Shown: positions 9,391 to 16,098 of the stretch, piece by piece
Position numbering within the stretch: position 1 is the first letter of the stretch
Layout: each line of letters begins with the position of its first letter
Assembly (NCBI RefSeq): GCF_007750395.1
Contig: NZ_CP036281.1
Location: 5,975,001 to 6,039,000 of the forward strand
From: Polystyrenella longa
Lineage (GTDB): Bacteria > Planctomycetota > Planctomycetia > Planctomycetales > Planctomycetaceae
Direction: 5' to 3'
Length of the DNA: 64,000 nucleotides
Translations under genes and position numbers: made by a program
Notes under the pieces: model-generated
The model's input: only the letters and a program-made list of their open reading frames with translations
Databases searched by the model: none
Told to the model about the DNA's origin: nothing

Positions 9391-10130
9391 TCAGCCATAA
9401 CAGAGACATCAGCCTGAAGCCACGTCGAATGACTATTCAGTATGGTCGAAAAAAGATCGACTATGAGCTTTCGTATTCTCCTCGAAAGACTTTGGCAATC
9501 GACGTACATCCTGACCTGTCTGTTGTCGTAACTGCTCCACATGACGCTACAGATTTCGCTGTTGAAAGAAAGTTGCAGAAGCGATCTTGTTGGATCATCC
9601 AGCAACAGCGTTTTTTCGAGAACTATCTTCCAGCCATCCCTACTCGCAAATACGTCAGCGGTGAGTCCCACCGCTATCTGGGACGTCAGTATCGTTTGAG
9701 GGTTCACGAAGGTGATGAAAATATCGTCAAGATGGCACGAGGGCAGATCAATGTTTATCTATCTGACCCCACAAATAAATCACGGATCAAGACTCTCGTT
9801 GTCGGTTGGTTTCGCCAGCGTGCCGAGATCGTGTTTGGTGAGCTATTCGATGCTATGGTAGCTAAAGCCAATCGACACGGGATCGGCGCCGACAACTTCG
9901 AAATTCGCAACATGAAGAATCGCTGGGGTAGTTGCACGAAAGAAGGTCGTATCCTTCTCAATCCCGATTTGATCATCGCTCCCAAAACGTGTATCGAGTA
10001 TGTAATCGCCCACGAGCTTTGCCACTTAAAAGAACACAACCATGGTCCACGTTTCTACCGCCTACTGAAGAAGCTTATGCCCGACTGGGAACAGCGACGA
10101 GAGCGGTTGAATGATTATCTGATTGGATGA
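9387..10130 (+). CDS. YgjP-like (DUF45) zinc metallopeptidase
   Basis: About 247 residues of the YgjP/DUF45 family, minigluzincin-like peptidases. The zinc site is IAHELCHLKEHNHGPRF (HExxH-type with a third ligand His downstream) near residue 207, preceded by the family segment MKNRWGSCT. The ATG overlaps the hsdR stop (ATGA), so it is the fourth gene of the hsd operon and coupled to hsdR. Peptidases of this family are often found in type I restriction operons. A role in controlling HsdR or other subunits is possible but unproven; I infer only that expression is tied to the restriction complex. Confidence 0.9.
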   Translation: MISHNRDISLKPRRMTIQYGRKKIDYELSYSPRKTLAIDVHPDLSVVVTAPHDATDFAVERKLQKRSCWIIQQQRFFENYLPAIPTRKYVSGESHRYLGRQYRLRVHEGDENIVKMARGQINVYLSDPTNKSRIKTLVVGWFRQRAEIVFGELFDAMVAKANRHGIGADNFEIRNMKNRWGSCTKEGRILLNPDLIIAPKTCIEYVIAHELCHLKEHNHGPRFYRLLKKLMPDWEQRRERLNDYLIG

Positions 10131-10152
10131 GCAACGATTCGGGAGTAAACGG

Positions 10153-10166
10153 TTAATGTACATTAA
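10153..10166. repeat. 14-bp perfect palindrome between convergent genes
   Basis: TTAATGTACATTAA sits between the end of the YgjP-like gene and the stop of the convergent unknown gene. It could be a protein-binding site or a weak bidirectional stop, but it is too AT-rich to be a strong terminator. A related string, AATGTACAT, recurs near 11081. Confidence 0.5.
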
Positions 10167-10675
10167 GACTTATAAGATCGAATAAATAACTTCAACGCCG
10201 TCTTGATAGGTAGCTGTGTCAGGTCGTGTTGCCGTACATATAGTAAGAAGTCATTTTTTAGACCTTCCATATCCGTCTCTTCGAAAGAGTAAACGAGATT
10301 TTCGTCATTTCCTAGGTCACTGACCAGAATGTGTCTCAGTGTTTCGGTGTCACATCGGAAAGAAGGATTCTGCAGTAATCCCATGCGATTAAAAAGAGAA
10401 TATAAATAGCTTATGGCATCCACATCCGCAGATTTCATGTGATCTCCAAACCACTTTTTCACCAGCTTTCGGAATTCCCTCCGTCTCTCCTTTCGAAATT
10501 CATCGTATTTATTGTAATCCACAATATTTGGATTTTTAATCATAAATTCGATAAGCTTCTCAAGTCGCTTCCATTCATCATAAGCGTCATCGAATCCCAG
10601 AACTTTCATGCGTTCTTCGATAAGAAGATCGCCCAGAAAACCAAGTGGTCGCTCCAGTTTGTATTTTTCTTCCAT
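10163..10675 (-). CDS. Unknown 170-residue soluble protein
   Basis: About 170 residues, highly charged and probably helical in the N-terminal half (basic RKERRREFRKLVKK segment), with no signal peptide, membrane segment or recognised motif. The start is well supported by GGAGG 8-9 nt before the ATG. It converges on the restriction operon and its upstream region is a dense set of inverted repeats. Composition is AT-richer than the chromosome, which suggests acquisition with the island. Context might suggest a defence or mobile-element accessory role; nothing in the sequence proves it. Confidence 0.6.
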   Translation of the reverse strand: MEEKYKLERPLGFLGDLLIEERMKVLGFDDAYDEWKRLEKLIEFMIKNPNIVDYNKYDEFRKERRREFRKLVKKWFGDHMKSADVDAISYLYSLFNRMGLLQNPSFRCDTETLRHILVSDLGNDENLVYSFEETDMEGLKNDFLLYVRQHDLTQLPIKTALKLFIRSYKS

Positions 10676-10711
10676 GAATATAATCCTCCGAGCAGCATAA
10701 ATACCCTACGA

Positions 10712-10832
10712 GGTACGTACCGTTCCTTCGTTATTTGATTTGAGCATCGCAACTTTTGTGAATTGCGATTATTTGCGACCTTCCCAACATGAAAAGGTAC
10801 AGAAGGCGCCTTAAGAGACCTCATTCCGAGGT
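10712..10832. promoter_or_regulatory. Cluster of four perfect inverted repeats upstream of the unknown gene
   Basis: Within 121 nt upstream of the gene starting at 10675 there are GGTACGTACC (10712-10721), ATCGCAA...TTGCGAT (10746-10769, 10-nt loop, plus a third TTGCGA at about 10773), AAGGCGCCTT (10803-10812) and ACCTC-ATTCC-GAGGT (10818-10832). Such density is unusual and may mark operators or a structured leader for the minus-strand gene. What binds there is unknown. Confidence 0.45.
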
Positions 10833-10962
10833 GCATGGCTTGCCAGTAGCTTTGTAGTAACTGTGTTCGTAATTCTTAGTAAATTTATAGTCGGAATATT
10901 ATAATTATAAATAAAAAGTGTCAAGATCACTTAGGAAAATATAACAGACTGAACAGGTCGAA

Positions 10963-11028
10963 TGTATGTTTGTGTGACGGCAGACATACAGCGACATACT
11001 GTATGTATATAAGTGGTATACATATATG
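10963..11028. repeat. CATAC/GTATG inverted-repeat array
   Basis: The stretch has TGTATGT (10963-10969) matched by ACATACA (10984-10990), then ACATAC-T-GTATGT (10994-11006), then the palindrome CATATATG (11021-11028). The same half-site recurs in both orientations at short spacing, as in recombination, replication or multi-site operator DNA. It lies in AT-rich DNA with no gene. Confidence 0.5.
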
Positions 11029-11225
11029 AATAGTCCGAGTTTCGAATAGTTTTGATATCAAAAACGAAAAGTGAACGAAAAATGTACATAAAGGTTTCGT
11101 TTGCAATATGACTTTATTGTCAAGAAGTCGGGTGGTATTTTAATCTCGAAAATACAAACAAAAATAAATGGCGATACTATATAATTATGAATGACAAAAC
11201 TGGTCTTCGTAAGGAAATCGGCTTG

Positions 11226-11234
11226 TGATATAAT
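11226..11234 (+). promoter_or_regulatory. Candidate extended -10 promoter
   Basis: TGATATAAT reads as TGn plus a perfect TATAAT. The -35 position (TTCGTA, 17 nt upstream) matches poorly, which an extended -10 tolerates. A transcript would begin near 11241 and run into the hairpin-rich segment that follows. Confidence 0.4.
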
Positions 11235-11240
11235 GTTACC

Positions 11241-11568
11241 ACATAGATTACGAATGAATTACTATACGATTACGAGAGGGAATGAAATGACTTCGTTGGG
11301 AGGAGCCTTCTGGACGGGCTGGATTTATCCAAGCAAAAAGGTGTCGTTTTGACACAAAAAATGGCTTCAGGTCGAAATGACCATGTATAGTGTGTACTTA
11401 CACCTCCACACTTGAGTAGATAAGCGGAAATGGAAAGTTTTCCTCGTAAGAGGTTTTATCTGGGCTACGGGCAGGTATTTGATCCTGCATAATACGGCGA
11501 CGTCCCAGTCTATTATCACAGTAAAAACTGCCAATATAAAGCGATGGTAAAATGTTGTGTGATTTACC
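11241..11568 (+). ncRNA. Candidate structured non-coding RNA
   Basis: Downstream of the -10 match there is no open frame, but the strand can form many local hairpins: GTGTC-GTTTT-GACAC (11341-11355), GGTC-GAAAT-GACC (11370-11382), GTGT...ACAC (11390-11403), CCTC-GTAA-GAGG (11442-11453) and GCAGG...CCTGC (11471-11488), the last enclosed by CTGGG...CCCAG (11460-11508). CAGT-AAAA-ACTG (11519-11530) and GGTAAA...TTTACC (11546-11568) follow. I recognise no known RNA family. The layout recalls RNAs of retrons or of regulated accessory genes, but no reverse transcriptase is present. Boundaries are guesses. Confidence 0.3.
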
Positions 11569-11800
11569 TGTAGTCTGCTCTTTATTACTTAAAAAATGTC
11601 ATTCAACTGTTCATGTATGTATAAATACCTGAAAGTGAGAGTAAGTAAGACAAGTGTAAGTGGGATCCTTATTTTTGAGGATAAAACTTATATCTTATTC
11701 ACTTTGCCTTTCAGTGTGTTAGGGATGCCGCTTTGTATAGAATCAGGTGGTAGAGACAACGGCTCAAGAGTAAAAGACAAAAGATAATAGCTGTCTTTGC

Positions 11801-12373
11801 ATGAATTTACACCGACAACACTCATTCAAACGCAATCTCAGAGAGCGTCTCCGGAGAGAGATGCTGACGCAAAAGCAGGCGTCGGAGAGGATCGGGGTGA
11901 GCTATAAATGGTTTCGCCGCCTCTGCCATCAAGATCTGGTTCGACCGGTCCACCGATCAAAAGGCGACCTCGAAAAGGTGGCTGCTTTTTTCGGCGTGGA
12001 ATTGTCAGAACTCTGGAGCGATCCGAACAACGTCGGAAGGAGTTATTCACCTGTCTTAATAAAATGGACAGGCAGTAAGCGGTTACAGGCGAAGCAAATA
12101 GTCAAAAGATTTCCAAGGACTAATGGGACATACTTCGAGCCATTCGTGGGAGGCGGATCGGTTTTATACGAACTTCTGAAAATTCCTATACTCAACATTG
12201 GCATCGTTTGTGTGAAGAGGGGGCACAGTACTTTCTCGAAGCGAGAGATGAGTTTAACGAGACTAAGGATCCTCTTCTCTTTTCTCCTACGTACCTGCCG
12301 TAATGGACTGGTACGATTCAATAAAGCTGGAAAGTTCACTCATGTTACGACAAGTTCGTCAAGAACTGGTTGA
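11801..12373 (+). pseudogene. Decayed HTH-DNA adenine methylase (D12/Dam class)
   Basis: The open frame begins with a helix-turn-helix-like region (about residues 10-75) and then a D12-class methylase N terminus: LIKWTGSKRLQAKQI followed by YFEPFVGGGSVLYELL, the SAM-binding motif. After that the frame is scrambled. The expected family sequence continues in another frame at about 12190-12285 (EEGAQYFLEARDEFN, then TKDPLLF), and returns to the first frame with LLRTCRNGLVRFNKAGKF. A segment between the SAM motif and EEGAQ is missing, and the catalytic DPPY and all C-terminal sequence are lost where the integrase 3' end begins. It is an inactivated remnant, at least one deletion and two frame changes, of a self-regulated or orphan methylase. 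Confidence 0.8.
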
Positions 12374-13902
12374 AACTTTCCCTTCAACTCCCTGATGGCA
12401 GTGTGAAGTTTGCCAAAGGGGCGACTGGTATAGCATTCGATAAGGCTGTCGGAGCCTGTCTCACCATGAGCGAGACATACCGACGAAATCTCCTGAGAGT
12501 ATTCGTGCCGTAAAATTGAGGGTAAAGTATCTCGGAGGGTGCCAAACGGATGAGCCGGAAAATCATCAGATAAGAATGGTTTTCTCAGAGCATTGAACCA
12601 ATTAGCGAAACTCGTTTGCTTATTCTTGGCATGATCTCTGTAGAATGGTCGGTTTCGCTTCGACAAGATTAGCCGATCTTGACCGACATTTTTTGCTCGA
12701 TCAATTCCCCATTCCACAAGAGGGATGACCTCCTCCCATAACAGCCACTCGCCATACACGTCGCTCTTGGGTCGATTCCAACGAAAATAACAAAACCAGT
12801 CATCGGGTGTGCTATCGAGATTTAATAGTTCAGCGTGAGGATGTACGCCTGAAAAGAAACATTCGGCTGTAATTCGACCAATTTCGGCAGCACCGAAGGC
12901 ACAATTGAGAGACAATCCCAGAATCAATTTTCCTTGATTATCGGCTGCCTTTGCAAGTTGTGCAAGTTGATGTACCTTGTATGTCTCAGGACCGATCTGT
13001 CCGAAACCGTTGTTTTTCTTGTCCTGCGGCAGTTTCAAAATCGTTCGATCAAGTTTTCCTTTGGGTTTATTCCAACGCAAGTCAGATTCATCACACCACT
13101 CGAAAAAAGCAGTCAGACAAGCAATCATATGTTTCGAGTGTGAATTACTACAGCGTTTCGATTTCTTGGTTTCAGGACGATTACCCCAATATGATACGAG
13201 TTTCTGGCACTCGGTTTTATTGAGTTGCCAAAGTGGTATGTCATCGTGAGTCTCGATCAACCACCTCGCTTGGTCTCGACGTTTTCGCCGGTTGTCGATT
13301 AACTGTCCCGCCTCTGTCTTTGGTGAGGTTTCCAACAGATATTGCCGGAATTGCCTAAGTGCCTCATGAAAAGTCGTGAGCTCAGCGGTCGATGGATCAT
13401 CTGGAACGACTGGTGGTTCATCGAGTTCTGGGTACTTGGATCGAACATCACGAATCGCTTGAGCAACTGCCTTGTCGATCTGCTCTTGAAACAACTGCTT
13501 TACGACCGCTTCACCACGCTGTAGTGCAAAAGGATCATCGGCAACGAGGTTTACGCCGACACGTTGAAGCTGGCGGAAGATGAAAAAGTCCTCGCTTGCA
13601 TGATATTGATCCCGCTTACCCATGTGGGAGACATTATAAATTAAAGGGTTTTGTTCGCCTCGTGCAATCTTGCGAGCGTAGGTCAGTGAGATCGGCTTCC
13701 AGTAGTCAACACCTTGCTCATCACACTGATTGCGATAGAGGCTCTTAATGGAATCTATTCGACGCTTCGCTTCGTTCTCAGAGGTGTCAGCGGGACGTCC
13801 AACAATGAACTCCACTTCCCTACCTTTATGGGTCTTTCCAATCCTCGGTCTCCATGCACCCTTCTTAAGTTTAGGTAGCTGTTTGGTTGCGTAGGTCGCC
13901 AC
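12340..13902 (-). CDS. Tyrosine recombinase (integrase) of the tRNA-Ala island
   Basis: About 520 residues, starting at a GTG with GGAGA about 9 nt upstream. The N-terminal part (to about residue 190) is arm-binding-like and charged, a SAM-like core-binding domain follows (about 180-290), and the catalytic domain is C-terminal. There LNCAFGAAEIGRI occupies the first Arg box, FGTLRDTLPSILR the HxLR position, LAHGETG the LGH position, and ECYTSRPF supplies the nucleophilic Tyr. The HxLR His appears replaced by Phe/Gly, so it is a divergent family. It reads away from tRNA-Ala, only about 200 nt from the tRNA 3' end, the standard place for an integrase of a tRNA-inserted element. Probably active, as the frame is intact. 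Confidence 0.85.
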   Translation of the reverse strand: MATYATKQLPKLKKGAWRPRIGKTHKGREVEFIVGRPADTSENEAKRRIDSIKSLYRNQCDEQGVDYWKPISLTYARKIARGEQNPLIYNVSHMGKRDQYHASEDFFIFRQLQRVGVNLVADDPFALQRGEAVVKQLFQEQIDKAVAQAIRDVRSKYPELDEPPVVPDDPSTAELTTFHEALRQFRQYLLETSPKTEAGQLIDNRRKRRDQARWLIETHDDIPLWQLNKTECQKLVSYWGNRPETKKSKRCSNSHSKHMIACLTAFFEWCDESDLRWNKPKGKLDRTILKLPQDKKNNGFGQIGPETYKVHQLAQLAKAADNQGKLILGLSLNCAFGAAEIGRITAECFFSGVHPHAELLNLDSTPDDWFCYFRWNRPKSDVYGEWLLWEEVIPLVEWGIDRAKNVGQDRLILSKRNRPFYRDHAKNKQTSFANWFNALRKPFLSDDFPAHPFGTLRDTLPSILRHEYSQEISSVCLAHGETGSDSLIECYTSRPFGKLHTAIRELKGKFQPVLDELVVT

Positions 13903-13950
13903 GATTTCTGTCTCCGATGAGAATGTTCCGGTGAACTCTCAAGTTATACG

Positions 13951-14104
13951 AAATCGGGGTTGTTGCAAGCCAAACCGGGATTGAAATCGGGGGCAAAATC
14001 GGGGTTTATCTGGTAGCAGAAGTGCGTTTATCAGCGGAAGGCATGATACAAGATCAATAAAAATACCCACTTACGATAAATCGCAAGTGGGCTATAAATC
14101 GGGA
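13951..14104. repeat. AAATCGGGG direct repeats between integrase and tRNA
   Basis: Exact copies of AAATCGGGG start at 13951, 13984 and 13996, with AAATCGGGA at 14096 and a looser AAACCGGGA at 13972. All are in one orientation within the 207 nt between the integrase start and tRNA-Ala. Their number, orientation and position fit arm-type binding sites of the recombinase or an excision factor; that is inference. Confidence 0.5.
14056..14091 (-). terminator. Intrinsic terminator of tRNA-Ala
   Basis: On the minus strand a CCCACTT...AAGTGGG stem (14066-14091, with an inner CGA/TCG) is followed by a U-rich run (complement of ataaaaata, 14057-14065), about 18 nt beyond the tRNA 3' end. Confidence 0.7.
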
Positions 14105-14109
14105 TCGAG

Positions 14110-14182
14110 TGGAGGATACCGGGCTCGAACCGGTGACCTTTTGGCTGCCAGCCAAACGCTCTCCCAACTGAGCTAATCCCCC
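14110..14182 (-). tRNA. tRNA-Ala (anticodon GGC)
   Basis: A complete 73-nt cloverleaf on the minus strand. The acceptor stem is GGGGGAT/ATCCTCC with discriminator A and contains the G3-U70 wobble that marks alanine tRNAs. The D arm is GCTC...GAGC, the anticodon arm TTTGG-CTGGCAG-CCAAA with anticodon GGC (reads GCC), the variable loop AGGTC, and the T arm ACCGG-TTCGAGC-CCGGT. CCA is not encoded. The neighbouring integrase makes its 3' end the likely attachment site. Confidence 0.97.
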
Positions 14183-14335
14183 GAAATTGGGCGTTCAAAC
14201 CCCTTTGGGGTCGGAACGTTCGGAAATTATCACGCTCGCCCGGCTCTGTCAAGCGGGAGGGGCGGGGTAATCGGGCCTGCTGCTCAATTGTGGCTGTATT
14301 ACCGGTATATTGGACCGATTTTCACCTTTTCAGGT

Positions 14336-14926
14336 TCACCCCTCTTCGAGCAGGTTTTCCATTTTTTCGAGGCTTTCAGTGTAAATGTCGATCCCTTCCT
14401 GATCACCCAGATCGCGGCAATGCTGCAGGGCGATGCGGGTGTGCAGAATGGCGTGCGGGAGCTCATCGGAAAGCGCCCAGGTGACGCCGAGTAACCCGTG
14501 AATGCGGGCCAGACCTTCCTGAACCGGGGTACCGAGCATATTGTCGTACTCCGTGATCATGCTCTCCAGTAGAGCTATAGCGGACGAATACTCTTTCTGA
14601 TTGATCAGCCGCTTGGCATCTTCCAGTTGGTCGTCGAGCCGATCGACCGGGTTTTGCGGGTCCTGTTTCTGCAAGGCATCCAGCAACTCCGGTTTGCCCG
14701 CACGATCAAACACCTGGGCCAACGTCACGAGGGATTCGGCGTAGGCCTCTCGCTGTACACGGTCCTGCCGAACCTCGGGAGGAACGGATTGCCATTCGAC
14801 GAAATGGGCTTTAATGGACTCTTCGTATTTCTCGCACAGAAATGCCAGTCGCTGCATGTCCCGATCTTCGATCGAATTTCGCAGCGCCGTCCACAGTTCG
14901 GAAGGATTAAGATCAGTATCAGACAT
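14336..14926 (-). CDS. TPR-like helical protein of unknown function
   Basis: About 196 residues, cytoplasmic, almost entirely predicted alpha-helical and acidic. The C-terminal half holds repeat-like helical pairs (LINQKEYSSAIALLESMI and HAILHTRIALQHCRDLGD) typical of tetratricopeptide repeats. TPR proteins are protein-binding scaffolds; no partner is visible. It is the first gene on the chromosomal side of tRNA-Ala and is followed upstream by two RDD membrane proteins on the same strand, 73 nt apart. The repeat call is moderate; the gene itself is convincing from its clean frame and start. Confidence 0.65.
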   Translation of the reverse strand: MSDTDLNPSELWTALRNSIEDRDMQRLAFLCEKYEESIKAHFVEWQSVPPEVRQDRVQREAYAESLVTLAQVFDRAGKPELLDALQKQDPQNPVDRLDDQLEDAKRLINQKEYSSAIALLESMITEYDNMLGTPVQEGLARIHGLLGVTWALSDELPHAILHTRIALQHCRDLGDQEGIDIYTESLEKMENLLEEG

Positions 14927-14999
14927 GAAAAACTCTGTTTGCAGTTAGAGACTAAAATGCACTTGGGAAGAAAACAGTTCGCAATGAAGTTGCTCTGAA

Positions 15000-15497
15000 T
15001 CAGAGGGGAGGTTCTATTGGCATAATCTCGAGTTCAGAATCATCAAATTCCTCTTCTGGAGGGTGCCGGTCAACGACCATGGTGCCGCTTAGCAAATCGT
15101 GCAGGGCCTGGTTTCGTTTGGTAAAGAGTATCGTCAGATAGCCGAGCAGACATGTCAATAAGGTAACCAAGCGAGCCCCGTGCCTGACGGTCGCCCGCAA
15201 CAGGCCGATGCGATTTCCGTGGAGGTCGGTGACTTGCAGGTTATTCATACTCTTAGCCCACGTCCCTTGCCGACGCGATCGCTCCAGAAAGGCATAGTAC
15301 ACCCACCAGCAGGCAATGAAATAATAATACCGATAAGTGAACGCGATCCGTTGCTCTTCCGTCCATTCCCGCTCTCCGAATATGAATGTTTCTGGGAACA
15401 GAAAAATCGAAACTAAGTAAGTCACGATGAACAGAAAAAAGTTATCGAAGAAAGCCGAAACGACGCGACGAAAGAGTAGGGAGATTTTCTGAATCAT
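15000..15497 (-). CDS. RDD family membrane protein (copy 1)
   Basis: About 165 residues with three or four hydrophobic segments. The RDD-domain hallmarks are a first segment beginning RRVVSAFFDNFFLF, a central GTWAKSMNNLQVTDLHGNR-like loop, and a last segment ending with NQALHDLLSGTMVV. RDD proteins are small integral membrane proteins, some implicated in Na+/H+ or osmolyte exchange, most of unknown function. It lies 42 nt downstream of a paralogue that shares the LQVTDLHGNR and RNQALHD motifs, so the pair arose by tandem duplication. Likely a two-gene operon. Confidence 0.85.
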   Translation of the reverse strand: MIQKISLLFRRVVSAFFDNFFLFIVTYLVSIFLFPETFIFGEREWTEEQRIAFTYRYYYFIACWWVYYAFLERSRRQGTWAKSMNNLQVTDLHGNRIGLLRATVRHGARLVTLLTCLLGYLTILFTKRNQALHDLLSGTMVVDRHPPEEEFDDSELEIMPIEPPL

Positions 15498-15539
15498 TTT
15501 GTACTGGTTCCAGTGTACGTCGTGAATTGAACTTCGACT

Positions 15540-16001
15540 TCAATAATGCACCGTTGGAGTAACAGGTTTTTCTGAATCGAAGTCGAGTTCGTCCTCTACT
15601 TCGGGATGGATATCAACGACCACCGTGCCGCTGATCCAATCGTGCAAGGCTTGGTTCCGTCTCGTATAGGTAATGGTTAAATAACCGAGCATAAAGGTAA
15701 AAAAGGTTAATATTCGAGCGATGTGTCGGACCGTTGCGCGAATGATTCCTACCCGATTTCCATGAAGGTCAGTTACCTGGAAGTTGTTTAACCTTTTGAA
15801 TAACGTCCCTTGCAGAGGCGATCTCTCAAGAAACGCGAAATAGATCCACCAACCCAATATCAGAGAGAAGTTGAAGTAAGCCACGTGATCATCGTTCGAG
15901 AATAGATATATCGCCGGTCCGAATACAGCAACTATCAAGAGGACATTATCGGCAACTGCGGAACCGAGACGTCTTGAGATGAGTGATGATCTTTGTCTCA
16001 T
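15540..16001 (-). CDS. RDD family membrane protein (copy 2)
   Basis: About 153 residues, parallel in layout to the next gene downstream: an N-terminal RRLGSAVADNVLLIV helix, a FAFLERSPLQGT-like loop, VTDLHGNR, a helix containing LTFFTFMLGYLTI, then NQALHDWISGTVVV. It is shorter because the extracytoplasmic loop between helices one and two is reduced. The tandem pair may form a heteromer in the inner membrane. Substrate unknown. Confidence 0.85.
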   Translation of the reverse strand: MRQRSSLISRRLGSAVADNVLLIVAVFGPAIYLFSNDDHVAYFNFSLILGWWIYFAFLERSPLQGTLFKRLNNFQVTDLHGNRVGIIRATVRHIARILTFFTFMLGYLTITYTRRNQALHDWISGTVVVDIHPEVEDELDFDSEKPVTPTVHY

Positions 16002-16098
16002 ATCACGTTTTTCTTTTTCGACGATTCCGAATAGTCCTTATTTTACTGTACTCAGATTACTTAGTAGTTCACTCGTCTTCTGAAGGCTGTAAGCGGAA

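Larger units (their letters stand above)
10836..11800. other. AT-rich gene-poor region of the island
   Basis: Nearly 1 kb with no convincing coding frame on either strand. A 63-codon plus frame at 11596-11787 lacks a ribosome site and any family feature. The region is clearly more AT-rich than the flanking genes and carries the CATAC repeats, an extended -10 promoter match and a series of small hairpins listed separately. Confidence 0.6.

Noticed and set aside
11596-11787. 63-codon frame in the AT-rich stretch
   Set aside because: Composition and lack of a start signal suggest noise in AT-rich DNA.
11241-11800. A retron locus (structured RNA followed by accessory protein)
   Set aside because: No reverse transcriptase motif (such as YxDD) is present in any frame nearby; only hairpins and a methylase remnant are seen.
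1-14110. Second attachment site (direct repeat of tRNA-Ala 3' end) in the window
   Set aside because: Searched by eye for ccgggctcgaacc-like strings; only the tRNA copy is present.
14031-14252. 73-codon minus frame across the tRNA region
   Set aside because: It runs straight through the tRNA-Ala gene.
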